DNA of 64,000 bases from Tritrichomonas musculus (GCA_039105265.1 JAPFFF010000004.1:2480001-2544000), one strand, 5' to 3'. Shown: positions 47,926 to 58,886, counted from the first letter of the stretch. The notes: generated from the sequence alone by a model not told the origin. A program made the numbers and translations.

Positions 47926-47970
47926 TTCAAAAACTGAAAACTCACACATAAAGGGTAAAATATGGGTATA

Positions 47971-48552
47971 GCCCAGCTTATTTAGCAATTCAAAGTCGTC
48001 ATCAACCATTACATAAGGAGATAACACCAAAGATAATAATGATGATTTATTTGAGTTTTTTTCATCTCCGAATGAAACATTTGGCTGTGAAGTGTTAGAA
48101 TCGAATGAATCAACAGGTATTATTCGTTTTCTTCTTGGAACTTTTTGTTTGTCGCTATCAAGAAATGGTTTATGAATGGTTGTTCTCTTTCTTCCTTTGT
48201 GGTTTTGATGTGTTTGACTCTTTCTCGATGGTTTTATTAGTGATGATGAATGATTTGCACCAAACGTCTAATCATCTTGTACTATTAAATAAAATTGATT
48301 AGCATATTTAGCCAATTCATCTTTCAGATTAATGTATTTAAGCGTTTTGGTGAATTTATTACCATGTTTATTGGTTCCGCTCGCTAGCTTGTCAATTACT
48401 TTGCAAAACAATCGATATTTCAATTTAAGTTTGTTCAATTGATATTCATTCCGTCCTTTATACGCATTATCTCTCACTCTAACTAAAGAAATATATTCGT
48501 TAATGGAATGTATGTTGATTAACACTGGGCATAACATACTCAGCGACTTCAT
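47971..48552 (-). pseudogene. Broken gene remnant, right side of the 20-kb insertion block
   Basis: The minus strand reads MKSLSMLCPVLINIHSINEY..., a basic, helical segment (NAYKGRNEYQLNKLKLKYRL, NLKDELAKYANQFYLI) followed by a basic region with KGRKRTTIHKPFLDSD and PRRKRIIPVDSFDS, and ends at the inverted repeat at 47970. It is interrupted at least once. It lies on the same strand as the remnant at 27480-28070, so the two may be parts of one gene split by the block. Family unknown; a mobile or virus-like origin is possible and unproven. Confidence 0.45.
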
Positions 48553-49791
48553 TGCATTCGAAGTTATTAGAGTGAAGGTCGTAGTTAGTAGTCATTTGTA
48601 GTTATGATAAAAAGTTAATTCGTTATTAATAAAATGAGCTTTTACAAACTCATTCACAGAGTTTTATAGAAGTCCTTGGGAGTTTAAGGAGGCGCATGAG
48701 GGTTGTTAAGGATGGATGGAGTGCTTTAACACGTAACTTTCTTTAACCTTTCTATTTATACAATGGGAATTCTGTTCCCAATCATACCGAGGGATTCCAT
48801 TCCCACTTGATTAACTCAATTGAAGATGATCTTCTGTTGACTGTTTCATATGATAATAATATTCGTGTGATTGATTCAAATAGAGGCTTCAATTCTGCTC
48901 ATTTATTATGAGGCAATAATCCTGGTAAGTAACTTTAACAAGGCTGTAATTCTGGCAATATATTCTAATGATGATATTTTTCTAGTAAACGACTCAAATA
49001 GGGCTTCTTTTCAAGTGATTAAATCAAATGAGGCTGCAGTTTCTCGTAATCTGTAAAATAAAACTGGGTTTTTGGGATGTATGTATGATGAGGCTGAATC
49101 TTTATAATTGGAATTCTCTTTAAACTCGGTTTTAAAAAATATTTTAAACTGGAACCAAAAACTCAGTAACAACAAAGTTCTCAAAAAAGTGAAAATTCAA
49201 AAGAAATGAAGAGAAAATAAAATAAAATTACCTCAAAAAGTGAAAATAATTGGTACTGAGATTTTGGCCGCTTCAAAAAGTTTATAAAAATAAAATATAT
49301 ATATCTTAATTATTAACACCGTAATTACTTTTCTTTCCTAAGTTTCCATTTAGCATATATGTGTTGACTTTTAAGTTATATATAAAAAAAGATCTTGAGG
49401 AGAATAACTTAAATATAGTATTGTATCTATAGCAGTATTAGTTGGAACTAGTTGTAAGGAAAAGCTTTCCTATTTTTCTGTCAGATTACTAAATAAGGTA
49501 GGTAAGAATATCAAGTAACAATGTAATTTCAAAGATATGCGATTTTATAAAAGCATGACCAAATTGGAAAAATCTTGCAATTCATGGTATGATGCATCGG
49601 ATGCGCATTTGGTGATATCGGTCTTGGAAGTCTAAATGCGATAGTTGGCTTAATTTGCTACAATTTAAGAAAAAAAATATTAATAAACATATATAAAACT
49701 TTTTGATAACTTATTTGGTGGTACTGACTATTTGGTCGTCACATACTCAGAAAAAAATTGAATATATACATTTTATTATCAAATCAAATAT
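48553..49791. other. Intergenic DNA with decayed coding-like stretch
   Basis: About 1.2 kb. Around 48840-49055 the plus strand has GATTCAAATAGAGGCTTCAA, GACTCAAATAGGGCTTC and TCAAATGAGGCTGCAG, imperfect repeats of a 'S-N-(R/E)-A' phrase (…NDSNRASFQVIKSNEAAVS…) that look like a decayed repeat protein. The right part should contain the promoter of the coiled-coil gene. Confidence 0.4.
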
Positions 49792-51246
49792 ATGGCAGAT
49801 AGTTTAGATGAATGGATTTTTGATTTAATTTGGGAAGCTTATAATAATTTAGTAGGCGAATGTAAACAGGAAAACAACAACAATTATAATTTATACGACG
49901 ATTTTTTAGATTATATTAAAGAGAAGAGTAAAGACAAATATAAGGAATATGATCATTGTTTGGCCACGATAGAATTCAATTTAAGTATAGTTTTAAATGA
50001 TAGTTGTAAGAATTTTTTCAAGAAAATCATAGAATTAAACGAAAAATATGATCAATACATGAATTCAAAAAAAAAAGATGAATTATTAAGAAAAGAAATA
50101 AGTAATCTTAAAGAGGAAATCGGCATATTTCGAGACAAAATAATTGATCTCCAAATAATGAATAAACCCGAAAACCCCGAAAAAATAAATGAATTCAAAA
50201 GCTTTTATATAAAAAACAAAAAAAATAATGAAAAATTGTTCCATGTTCAAACAGAACTCAACGCAATGTTACTCGAAGGCAGAAAAGAAAATGAGGAAAC
50301 TGAAGATATAAATAAAACTATTCTTGCTATAAAGAGCACATTAACAAAGCTTAAAAAGGAAAAAGAATCAAATGAAAAAAAAATACAAATACTAAATACT
50401 GAGATTACAGAATCTACTGAAAAATATGACAAGTTAAAAAACCAGTTAGATGATGAAAAGAAAGAAAAAGATAATATCCAACAAGAACTTAAGATAAAAA
50501 TTGAAGATGAAAATTCATTTAATAACAAATTACTTTCATTGAAAAGCCGTTTAATAAAATACTCAAATGATTTGGAAAATTTTGCGAAAGAAAATGATAT
50601 GCCAAATAATACTCAAACTCTTAACGATATTGGCCAACTACTTAGTAATCTTGAAAAAAAATATGAAGACTCAACAGAAAGTGAAAAAAAACTTAAATTA
50701 GAAGCAAATAATTTAAAATCAGAAAAAGACAAAGTTTATGATGATTTAATTCAAGCCAAAAACGAAAATCAAACACTTCAAAATAACTTTAATGAACAAA
50801 CAAAAGAAAAAGGTAAATTACAAAGTGATAATAAAGATTTAGAATTAAAATTATCAAAGTCACAAGAAGAAAATATTCATCATAAGGAAGTAGGAGATAA
50901 ACTTGCTTCAGCTTTGATTGACATTTGCTATAAATCAAAACTTTTTGAAACAGAAGAAAAGGATGAACAAATAGAACTCATTAAAAATAATCCAGAAAAT
51001 CGTGAGAATATTATCCAAGATCTAAAAGAAAAGATTGAAACAATTGCTGATTTTGCTTATCAACGCCCAAGTTTAGAAGACCAATTTGAAGAATTTAAAG
51101 AACAAAAATTAGAAAATGCCAAAAACGATTCAAATCGTTGGAAAGAAGAATTCATTAAAATGAGACTTCATTATGAACAACAGTTAAATAAATTATTTAA
51201 AACTCCTCCCGAACATTACGAAAGTCCTCTTGAGAATCAATCTTAA
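49792..51246 (+). CDS. Coiled-coil protein, 484 aa
   Basis: ATG-started, with a folded helical N-terminus of about 95 residues (MADSLDEWIFDLIWEAYNNL..., CKNFFKKIIELNEKYDQYMN) followed by about 350 residues of near-continuous coiled coil rich in K, E, N and L (LRKEISNLKEEIGIFRDKII, ITESTEKYDKLKNQLDDEKK). There is no membrane span or catalytic motif. It resembles the many trichomonad 'viral A-type inclusion'-style coiled-coil proteins, which are assumed structural or vesicle-tethering. No closer family recognised. Confidence 0.8.
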   Translation: MADSLDEWIFDLIWEAYNNLVGECKQENNNNYNLYDDFLDYIKEKSKDKYKEYDHCLATIEFNLSIVLNDSCKNFFKKIIELNEKYDQYMNSKKKDELLRKEISNLKEEIGIFRDKIIDLQIMNKPENPEKINEFKSFYIKNKKNNEKLFHVQTELNAMLLEGRKENEETEDINKTILAIKSTLTKLKKEKESNEKKIQILNTEITESTEKYDKLKNQLDDEKKEKDNIQQELKIKIEDENSFNNKLLSLKSRLIKYSNDLENFAKENDMPNNTQTLNDIGQLLSNLEKKYEDSTESEKKLKLEANNLKSEKDKVYDDLIQAKNENQTLQNNFNEQTKEKGKLQSDNKDLELKLSKSQEENIHHKEVGDKLASALIDICYKSKLFETEEKDEQIELIKNNPENRENIIQDLKEKIETIADFAYQRPSLEDQFEEFKEQKLENAKNDSNRWKEEFIKMRLHYEQQLNKLFKTPPEHYESPLENQS

Positions 51247-51370
51247 AATTAATTATTTCTCATCAGTAAAAAAGTAATTAGCACCAAATTATTAATAAAT
51301 AATAATTCTTAATAATTTTAATTTAGTTAAATAATAATAATAATAATAAACAATTTGATGTGGAGTTATT

Positions 51371-52980
51371 AATCAAATCCAAAACAATTAGCATTGTTGA
51401 ATGCAAGCTCGCAACTATTTATAAGTTTTTCGTATGATTCATATTCAGGAATGTCAAGTCTATTGAAACATACATGTGCATTTGGGAGCCCGCTACGATA
51501 TACATATTCAATTTCTATATATCCATTTAATTCACCCGGAGGTACCGATGTCCCTCCTGTTATAAACTTGAGGACTTGGAATTTGCCAAAACCATATAAT
51601 ATTTTTGTGAATCAGGCTCATAACCATCATACACAACACCTCTTTTTAGTTTTTTCCAATCACATGTATATGGACCACTTATAATTTGGTCGATTTCGTC
51701 CAATCGAAAACAATGATAGAGCATAGGAGATGGTCGAACTTTCCGAAAACCTTTTTCAAAAGCTTCAAATTCTTCTTTAATGGAGACATTAAAAACCCAA
51801 TCTGCAATTTTGTAAGCATAATCAGCTTTATTTTCTTCTGTGATAAAAGGAGGTTCAAAATCTTCTGAAACTTCAGTAAAAGTATCAAGATCAACCTCAT
51901 ATCGTCCTAAACTATCTGAATATATATAAGGTATACCATCATCTTCTGTTATCGTATTTGTAAAAAGATACATAACGGATTGAAACAAGTCTTTGTCAAA
52001 ATATACTAAATCCGTTTGATAGATATCACGACGAAGGAGCTTTTTGTAGAAATAGCGAGGAAAATGAATAGGAATTTGCATTTTATTTAAGATGACAATA
52101 CCTATTAATATTCCAATACAATAATACTTGTTAAGTAGATCTTCTTTCTCTTTTAAATCTTTCCAGTTATGGTATTTAAACCAATATCGGTTGCCTCGAA
52201 GATCAAACAAGTCTGTTTCTGTCTTAAATATTTCTTTAATTGATAGATCAATAAATTCTTTTCTTAAACCACCTGCATCAATTCCTTCTTCATCGAAAAA
52301 AAGAATTTCAAATGATACATCAGTATCTCTGATAGCATCAAATTCCCAAACAGTTGGCAAAATATCATCTCGCTTAACTTCAAAAGATATAGACATTTCG
52401 GGTTTGCCTTCTTTGAGATAGTCATCATATTTGATTGAAAAAAGGTAAAATAACAGATCATGATCTGTTCTTTATAATTATACTTATAATTTATGACATG
52501 ATCTGGTTCCATTAAATTCAATTCATGACTTGTTATTGGTGTAGCTGAGTATTCATTTGCCAATATGATGTTATTAATAATGGGATAAATTTGATCGTAA
52601 TTTAAGGAGCAAGCTTCAACAAAATGGTGAATACTCTCAACCACATTGAGCATTAAAATTCGATGCTTGCTCAATTCATTGTAAAAAGCTTTAGTAAAGA
52701 ATCGACTTTTAGTTCCAAGGAAATGCGAAAACTCATTATCATCATCATCCTCGTCAAACTGCGCTTTAAATAATTTGTCTTCAGTTATTAATTCAGTAAA
52801 AAAAGGGAAAATATCTATCATGTTTTTAAAAGCGAAAAGTAATAAAATTGATCGAACTTGGTAGAGATAATCTTTCTTCTCATAAATTGAACTAAAAGTA
52901 TCTGCAAATATAGTAACATTAATATTTAGCTTAAGGAGGTAGTTTTCCAATTCAATGCTATAATTCAATGAGTTCTCACA
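51371..52980 (-). pseudogene. HECT E3 ligase pseudogene (main part)
   Basis: Paralog of the intact HECT gene at 55151-56899. The C-lobe end reads NAHVCFNRLDIPEYESYEKL...NCFGFD (51371-51600), so even the thioester Cys survives, although HTC has become HVC. The middle (51600-52430) carries FDEEGIDAGGLRKEFIDL and NVSIKEEFEAFEKGFRKVRP. The N-terminal helical part occupies 52450-52968 (SILLLFAFKNMIDIFPFFTE). Frame changes near 51600 and 52440 split it into three frames. The first ~60 codons are displaced to 53620-53850 by about 0.65 kb of other DNA. Dead, but the sequence is still so close to its twin that the duplication cannot be very old. Confidence 0.85.
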
Positions 52981-53619
52981 AAAATAAAAATAAGGAAAAG
53001 ATAGAGAAAAATTATTAAAATAGCAGTTTTATAATGATATAGTGTTAAAATTGTTAAGAAGCGAATCATTTTTCTATATCCTTTATAAAATAAAATCAAA
53101 TTGATAATAATATTAAAATATTTAGATTTTTTTTTCTGCCATTTACTGGAGATTTAAAGCATAAAGAGTCATAATAATATGTAAGTTTGGTTTTACTAAT
53201 ATTTTAACTAATTTTTTTTGGTAAATGTATGACAAATTTTTTGTTGATAAGAATTTGAATCATATCGATTCCAAAATTTAAAAAATTGCTTAAAACTATT
53301 TTAAAAGCCAGCGGCATAAAATGAAAAAATTGATGAAAAATATATCAAAAATATATTATTTCAAAAAAGAATTTTATTGTTAAACCTGCTTTTTATTTAA
53401 AGTAAGGAAATTATGCTATTAATTATTTTTTTTTTATTTTCATTCGTTCCACGTTTTTTGAAAAAAAGCCATAAAAGAAAAGGTATTTTAATTTAATTAA
53501 TATTTCAATAAAATGGGTTAATTATGTAGATATTTTTTATAATCTTATTTTTTAAAAATTGCAATTTTTTACCATAGAAACAAAGAAATGAAAAAAACTA
53601 TTTTTTTTTATTTTGATCG
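52981..53619. other. DNA separating the two parts of the HECT pseudogene
   Basis: AT-rich, no gene, and no target duplication or terminal repeats that I can find. Its right end runs into the dispersed repeat at 53610-53740, so the split may be due to that repeat and attached DNA. Confidence 0.5.
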
Positions 53620-53740
53620 TTAAGGACAAATGTCTAGGTCATTTAACTTTTTCATAGTATATAACCATCGAAACTTCAATTCTATGAGCTTTATCAATAT
53701 TGAATGGTTTACGAAAAAATAGGAGACTACCGCCTTAACT
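53610..53740. repeat. Dispersed repeat, copy 2
   Basis: Counterpart of 47455-47590. It lies exactly where the coding similarity of the HECT pseudogene's N-terminal fragment breaks off (after VLRSQTVKA), so it marks an insertion point. Confidence 0.55.
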
Positions 53741-53860
53741 GTTTGAGAACGAAGAACTTCAAGATAGGAATCATCAAAATGCAAATTTTCTTCTGAAATA
53801 GGATCACAGTTTTTTTTCATAAATAGATATGGGAAAACATCGGAATTGTAAAATTTTTTG
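53741..53860 (-). pseudogene. Displaced N-terminal fragment of the HECT pseudogene
   Basis: The minus strand reads DKKFYNSDVFPYLFMKKNCD then PISEENLHFDDSYLEVLRSQ, matching residues near 10-50 of the intact paralog (DKNFYKPKAFPLLFLPEGAG, PITEENLQFDDFILQVLREE). The first ten or so residues and the promoter are gone: the sequence abuts the TPR-like pseudogene directly. Confidence 0.8.
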
Positions 53861-55028
53861 TCAACAAAGGATTGATCAAAATTTTTTTATGATGAAAATT
53901 TATATCCTCTTTCGGCACTTCGGCATCTAGAAAAAGCTCATTCACTCGAGAAAAGATTTAAAATAGGCGTAGAAGAATCTATCAATATAGCAGCAGAGAT
54001 TGCTTTAGCTCACCTTTATTTAAGAAAAAAAGGAAAAATTCATATAATGAAAGCTAAAGAATCAATAGAACCTTATTATAATTCGAAAATTACTAATAGT
54101 ATAATTCGTTTTAAACGTGATCTTTCCAGGTCAAGAATTCTTGCAATACAGAAAAAATATAACGAATCATTTCAATCATATCAAGAAGCACTCGACTCAC
54201 TTCAAGAATCAAATTCTAACCAAATAAGTGAAAATGAAGGAAATCTTTGTCTTGAAATAGCAAAGATTATTGAACAAGGATCAAAATCAATACAAAACTA
54301 TAAAGAAAAAGCCAGCGAATATTATATGAGAGCACATAAAATATTCTTGCAAATCGGCGATAAAGAATCAGCAAATAACGTCGATTTAAATAAACTTCCA
54401 AGAGAATATCAAAATGAACTAAAAAGCAAAAATTCAAATGAGGACAAAGATTCAATAGATGAAGATGATCATTTATTGAGTATTCCTTTAAATCCAGAAA
54501 AAAATTGACTTTGTTTCTAACAATCAAATGGAATTTGAAAAAACTCCTAAAAAAATTAGAAAAGAAGTCATCAAAATTCAAAATCAACTGCAAAAAATTA
54601 ATGGATCTAACCAAATTAGAATTGAATATATACCAATTAATTCAAATCAAAATAACAATGATAGTGAAACAAATGACAATGATGATGAAATTCATAGTAT
54701 TAATGATGATGATGACAAAAAACCAAATGATTCTATTACTATTCCTCCTCCTTCAAAAATTATACCAATTTTTCATTCACTATCACAATCTTACGCTTTA
54801 ATTCATAGCAAATTTGATGTTCCAGAAGAATCAACAGCCGAAGATATGAAAAGACATACTGGATCTGAAGAAACAGCCGAAATCGTTGCCTCAATTAATA
54901 ATACCGTTATTAATCTTTCCAAATATAAAAGAGAATCTGATGCACAAAACGAAAACGAAACAGAAAATAAACCCAAAGATCCATTTGCAAGGCTTAAAAT
55001 GAGATTAAGAAAAAAAAATCCGAGCTGA
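53861..55028 (+). pseudogene. TPR-like gene, truncated and frameshifted copy
   Basis: Paralog of 56945-58384. It begins in the middle (DENLYPLSALRHLEKAHSLE, equivalent to residue ~98 of the intact gene), lacks the first ~95 residues, and has a frame change near 54505 between LLSIPLNPEK and DFVSNNQMEFEKTPKKIRKE. The rest is well kept to the end (FARLKMRLRKKNPS). An inner ATG at 54047 could in principle give a 153-residue product, but no promoter remains. Confidence 0.85.
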
Positions 55029-55150
55029 TTTCCAATTATCATTTTTATTTTTTCTTCTAAAAACTTGTTTTATAAATATTTAATAAAATAAGAAATAAAA
55101 CAAATAATCTAATCTAATATTTAAAATAAAATAACTTGAAAATAATAATA

Positions 55151-56899
55151 TCAGCTCATACCAAAGCATTCCGAATAAGAAAATGCGATGTTACATTTTT
55201 CTTCCAGTTGCTCATAAGAATCATATTCCGGTAGATCAATTTTATTAAAGCAAGTGTGAGCCCTTGGAAGTCCTTTACCATCAATACGTGCAAATTTAAT
55301 ATGAAGAGCTTCAAGACCACCTGGAGGGGCTGATGTTGAAGAAGTTATAAATTTGACAACGTTTAATTTTTTTTCTTCGCTTAATTCATCAAAATAATCC
55401 CAAAACCAATATATATTTTGTGAGTCTTTTTCATAACCAGAATATCTTGCTCCTTTCTTAAGAGATTCCCAGTCATACTCATAAGGTCCGCTAATAATTA
55501 GATCAATTTCATCCAGACGAAAACTATTATATAGCATTGGACTATGCCTAATTTTAAGAAAACCTTTTTCAAAAGCTTCAAATTCTTCTTTAATTGAACG
55601 ATTAAAAACCCAATCTGCAATTCTGTGAAAATATTCATATTTATTTTCATTTGTAAGCAAGGGCGGCTCAAAATCATTTAAATCTGTAATATCTTTATAT
55701 GTTTCAAGGTCAATTTCATAATGACCTAAACTATCAGTATAACTATAAAAAAGATATAAATCTTCAGTTACATCTGTTTCCAAAAGTGAAATTATTGATT
55801 TGTAATAATCTTGATCAAATGAACACAAATCAGTTTGGTCAATATCACGATGGAGAAGTTTTTTGTAGAAATATTTCGGGAAGTGAATAGGAATTGTTCT
55901 TTTATTTAAAACTACAACTCCCAAAAAAAGGCCCACACAATAATATTTTTGCATTAAAAATTCTTTATCAATTATATTATCTAAATTATGATATTTGAAC
56001 CAATAGTAATTATCTCGAAGATCAAATAAATCGGATTCTGGTTTACAAATTTCTTTAAATGCAATCTCGATAAACTCTTTTGTTAGACCACCACAATCAA
56101 TTCCATCCTCATTAGTAAAAGCAATTTTAAAGCATACATTAATATCTTCAATTGACTCTAAATTCCAAATTGTTTGTAGCAAGTCTTCACGATTTACAGT
56201 GAAATAAACTTTAAGTTCGGGAATATTATCTTTAGCATAATCTTCATATTTAATTGAAAATGGTAAAATAACTGGACAGTGCTTAATGATTTTATTTTTA
56301 TAATCTTCTTTAACATCTTTTGGTTCCATAAAATTCAATTGAGTACAATTTACTGGAGTTAATGAATGTTCATTCGCTAAAATAATATTATATATGATTG
56401 AGTAAATTTCATCATATTGTAATGAGCAGCATTCAACAAAATGATGAATACTTTCAATTACATCAAGCATTAAAGCACGGTGCTTGCTTAGTTCATTATA
56501 AAAAGGTTTTGTAAAAAAACGACTTTCAGTTCCAATGAGATACTCAAATCTATTATTCACAGGCTGATCAACATTTGTAGCTTTGACCTTTTTATCCTCA
56601 CTTAGCAAATCAGTAAAAAAAGGATAAATATTTATAATATTTTTAAATGCAAAAAGGAGCAAAATTGATCTAATTGCTAGCAAATTGCTTTCTTTTTGAT
56701 AAATTTCATCTAATGTATTTAACAAATTACCGATATTAATATTGATTTTAGTCTTTTCTTCTCTAAGTACTTGTAGAATAAAATCGTCAAATTGTAAATT
56801 TTCTTCAGTAATTGGGCCAGCACCTTCTGGCAAGAAAAGCAATGGGAAAGCCTTTGGTTTATAAAAATTTTTATCAATAATGTCTTGAATACCATTCAT
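55151..56899 (-). CDS. HECT-type E3 ubiquitin ligase, 582 aa
   Basis: A compact HECT ligase. The N-terminal ~215 residues are helical and hold the likely substrate- or adaptor-binding part; the HECT domain follows (FTNEDGIDCGGLTKEFIEIA, NRSIKEEFEAFEKGFLKIRH, YWFWDYFDELSEEKKLNVVK, STSAPPGGLEALH) and ends with the active-site loop AHTCFNKIDLPEY, thioester Cys at about residue 550. No AZUL finger is present, unlike the ligase at 9351-11471, though the HECT halves are clearly related. I prefer ATG 56899 (MNGIQDIIDK) to the TTG 18 bases upstream. Its ATG is 45 bp from the ATG of the divergent TPR-like gene, so they share a bidirectional promoter. Confidence 0.9.
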   Translation of the reverse strand: MNGIQDIIDKNFYKPKAFPLLFLPEGAGPITEENLQFDDFILQVLREEKTKININIGNLLNTLDEIYQKESNLLAIRSILLLFAFKNIINIYPFFTDLLSEDKKVKATNVDQPVNNRFEYLIGTESRFFTKPFYNELSKHRALMLDVIESIHHFVECCSLQYDEIYSIIYNIILANEHSLTPVNCTQLNFMEPKDVKEDYKNKIIKHCPVILPFSIKYEDYAKDNIPELKVYFTVNREDLLQTIWNLESIEDINVCFKIAFTNEDGIDCGGLTKEFIEIAFKEICKPESDLFDLRDNYYWFKYHNLDNIIDKEFLMQKYYCVGLFLGVVVLNKRTIPIHFPKYFYKKLLHRDIDQTDLCSFDQDYYKSIISLLETDVTEDLYLFYSYTDSLGHYEIDLETYKDITDLNDFEPPLLTNENKYEYFHRIADWVFNRSIKEEFEAFEKGFLKIRHSPMLYNSFRLDEIDLIISGPYEYDWESLKKGARYSGYEKDSQNIYWFWDYFDELSEEKKLNVVKFITSSTSAPPGGLEALHIKFARIDGKGLPRAHTCFNKIDLPEYDSYEQLEEKCNIAFSYSECFGMS

Positions 56900-56944
56900 T
56901 CCATACTTTTGATTCAATTAAAATCGTTTTTTGAAATAATTTGA
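56900..56944. promoter_or_regulatory. 45-bp bidirectional promoter/5' leader
   Basis: Only 45 bp separate the start codons of the divergent HECT and TPR-like genes, so core promoter elements must lie here or within the coding starts. In the dead tandem copy exactly this piece and the adjoining N-termini are missing. Confidence 0.6.
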
Positions 56945-58384
56945 ATGTCGAAAAAGCTAAAATCTCACTTAAAATTAGAATCTTCTTCTTTTCTTTTCCC
57001 TGAAATATATATCAGTAGTAGCAGCAATTTATTTCGTTTAACCAATTTTAAAGGCAACAAAGGCGATATTGATCTCCGAGATCAAAACGAAAAACTGATG
57101 GATTTACAAGAACAGCTCCTTTCAGAAGATCTAACTATTAATGACAAATTTACAATTCTTTCACAGATCAATTCAATTATGAAAGTTCTTCATACTGAAT
57201 ATTCAATTCAGTATTTGCGTTCTGAAGCTGAACTTGGCTTCTTTTTTAATGAAAACCTAGATATACGATCAGCACTTCGACATCTCGAAAAAGCGCATTC
57301 ACTTGGAAAAAGAATTAAAATGGATCAAGATGAATTGATAAACATCGCAGCAGAAATCGCTTTGGCTCATCTTTATCTTAAAAGAGAAGGTGTTACTCAT
57401 ATAAACCAAGCACAGAAAGCATTAAAGCCATATTACAATACAAGTATATCAGATAGTTTGATCCGTTTTAAACGTGATCTTTCAAAATCAAGAATTCTCT
57501 CAATACAGAAAAAATATGATGCATCAATTCAATCATATCAATCTGCAATAACATCTCTTCAAGAAACAAATGAGCACCAATCAAGCGAAATAGAAGGCCA
57601 GCTTTTTCTTGAAGTTGCAAATAATATAGATGAGGCTTCAAAATCATTACCAAGATTTAAAGGAATGGCAAAAAGATGTTATATGAGAGCTCACGAAATA
57701 TTCATTAAAATAGGCGATAAAGAATCGGCAGATGCAATTAATCCAAACAAGCTTCCAGCGAGCTATAGATTTGAATTAGAGCATCCAGGAGAGCATATGA
57801 AAGAAGAAGAGGAAAAAAACGAGAAAATAATAGATGATGCAACTTTATTAGCGACTCCTTTAAATCCAGAAAAAATTGAATTTGTATCAAAAGGTGCAAT
57901 GTCGTTTGAAAAAGCTCCAAAACGAATTCGAAAAGAAATCATTAAAATTCAAAATCAATTACAAAATTTTAGTGATACTAAAAAAATTAGGATTGAATAC
58001 ATTCCAAATAGCGCAGGAAAAACTGAAGATGAAGAAGCTCATGATTCTGATGGAGATAAAGAAGATATCCCACCTCCAGAACCAAAATCTCTACCTCCAC
58101 CCTCGAAAGTTGTTGCAAAGCCAATTTCTTCATCACAATCTTATATATTATCACATGATCAGTTTGAAGCTCCTAAAGAGACAAAAGTTGAAGATGTTAA
58201 AAAATTTACTGAATCAGAAGAAGATGCACAATCAATTGCTGCCATAAATAATCTGTTTTTAAGCTTGTCATCATATAAAAGAGAAATGGATGCCCAGCCT
58301 CGAAATATAGATACAGATGACCAACCTAAAGTAGATCCACTTGATAGATTTAGAAGGAGGAGAAGAAAGAAAGATGAAAGTTAG
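56945..58384 (+). CDS. TPR-like helical-repeat protein paired with the HECT ligase, 479 aa
   Basis: Residues about 70-260 form helix pairs with TPR character (AELGFFFNENLDIRSALRHL, ELINIAAEIALAHLYLKREG, SRILSIQKKYDASIQSYQSA, AKRCYMRAHEIFIKIGDKES). The C-terminal part is acidic and proline-rich (DIPPPEPKSLPPPSKV) with a conserved SFEKAPKRIRKEIIKIQNQL segment and a basic end, RFRRRRRKKDES, that may be a nuclear localisation signal. TPR proteins bind partner peptides; a role as cofactor or substrate adaptor of the divergent HECT ligase is inferred from the shared promoter and joint duplication. ATG 56945 is the first in frame. Confidence 0.75.
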   Translation: MSKKLKSHLKLESSSFLFPEIYISSSSNLFRLTNFKGNKGDIDLRDQNEKLMDLQEQLLSEDLTINDKFTILSQINSIMKVLHTEYSIQYLRSEAELGFFFNENLDIRSALRHLEKAHSLGKRIKMDQDELINIAAEIALAHLYLKREGVTHINQAQKALKPYYNTSISDSLIRFKRDLSKSRILSIQKKYDASIQSYQSAITSLQETNEHQSSEIEGQLFLEVANNIDEASKSLPRFKGMAKRCYMRAHEIFIKIGDKESADAINPNKLPASYRFELEHPGEHMKEEEEKNEKIIDDATLLATPLNPEKIEFVSKGAMSFEKAPKRIRKEIIKIQNQLQNFSDTKKIRIEYIPNSAGKTEDEEAHDSDGDKEDIPPPEPKSLPPPSKVVAKPISSSQSYILSHDQFEAPKETKVEDVKKFTESEEDAQSIAAINNLFLSLSSYKREMDAQPRNIDTDDQPKVDPLDRFRRRRRKKDES

Positions 58385-58886
58385 CAAATTATTGGCTGAT
58401 TTTATATTTTTTTTTTTATTGTGCTTTATTTTTTGTTAACATGAATTACATAATCGACACCTTTTTAAAACTTGAAAATTATTTACTAATCTGCAAACAT
58501 GATATCAATTTTGTCAAGAAATTTATTATAAGGCTGAAAATGAGATACAAAATTTGAAAATTACATATCATATATATTTATTAAACCGATAGAAAATATA
58601 GCACACATATTTTACTTTATAATCCAAAACTTTATTAGCTTTTTATTTTTTTAAATACAAAATATATCGAAATTCAAAACATGATTTCAATAATAATATC
58701 AGTTTGCAATTTAAAGATATTTGCTTCTTTCACGATAATATAATAGATAAATATATGAATTATTCTAACTTTTTTTTTTTATTAGAAATGTTACGATAAA
58801 GAAAAATTAATAAAACATGCCAAATTGAGGTTTTAGAGACAATTTTTGAGTGTAAATCAAAAAATGTGTTCATTAAAAAAGTTGAT
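58385..58886. other. Convergent intergenic spacer
   Basis: About 0.5 kb between the stops of the TPR-like gene and the B-box gene. AT-rich with T runs at 58410 and 58770; no repeats or frames. Confidence 0.5.

Larger units (their letters stand above)
28071..47970. mobile_element. 19.9-kb composite block bounded by 45-bp inverted repeats
   Basis: Bases 28071-28115 (TATACCCATATTTTACCCTT, then TATGTGTGAG...) reappear as the reverse complement at 47926-47970 with about two mismatches. TA or TATA lies at both junctions, compatible with a TA target duplication. The block contains at least four different DNA elements plus a truncated host-family gene, so it is either one large old transposon filled by later insertions or two related ends brought together by chance. 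Size and terminal repeats recall Maverick/Polinton elements, but I see none of their genes (polymerase, integrase, ATPase, capsid), so I do not assign it to them. Confidence 0.5.

Noticed and set aside
28071-47970. Calling the 20-kb block a Maverick/Polinton
   Set aside because: Size and terminal repeats would fit, but no polymerase, integrase, packaging ATPase or capsid gene could be read anywhere inside.
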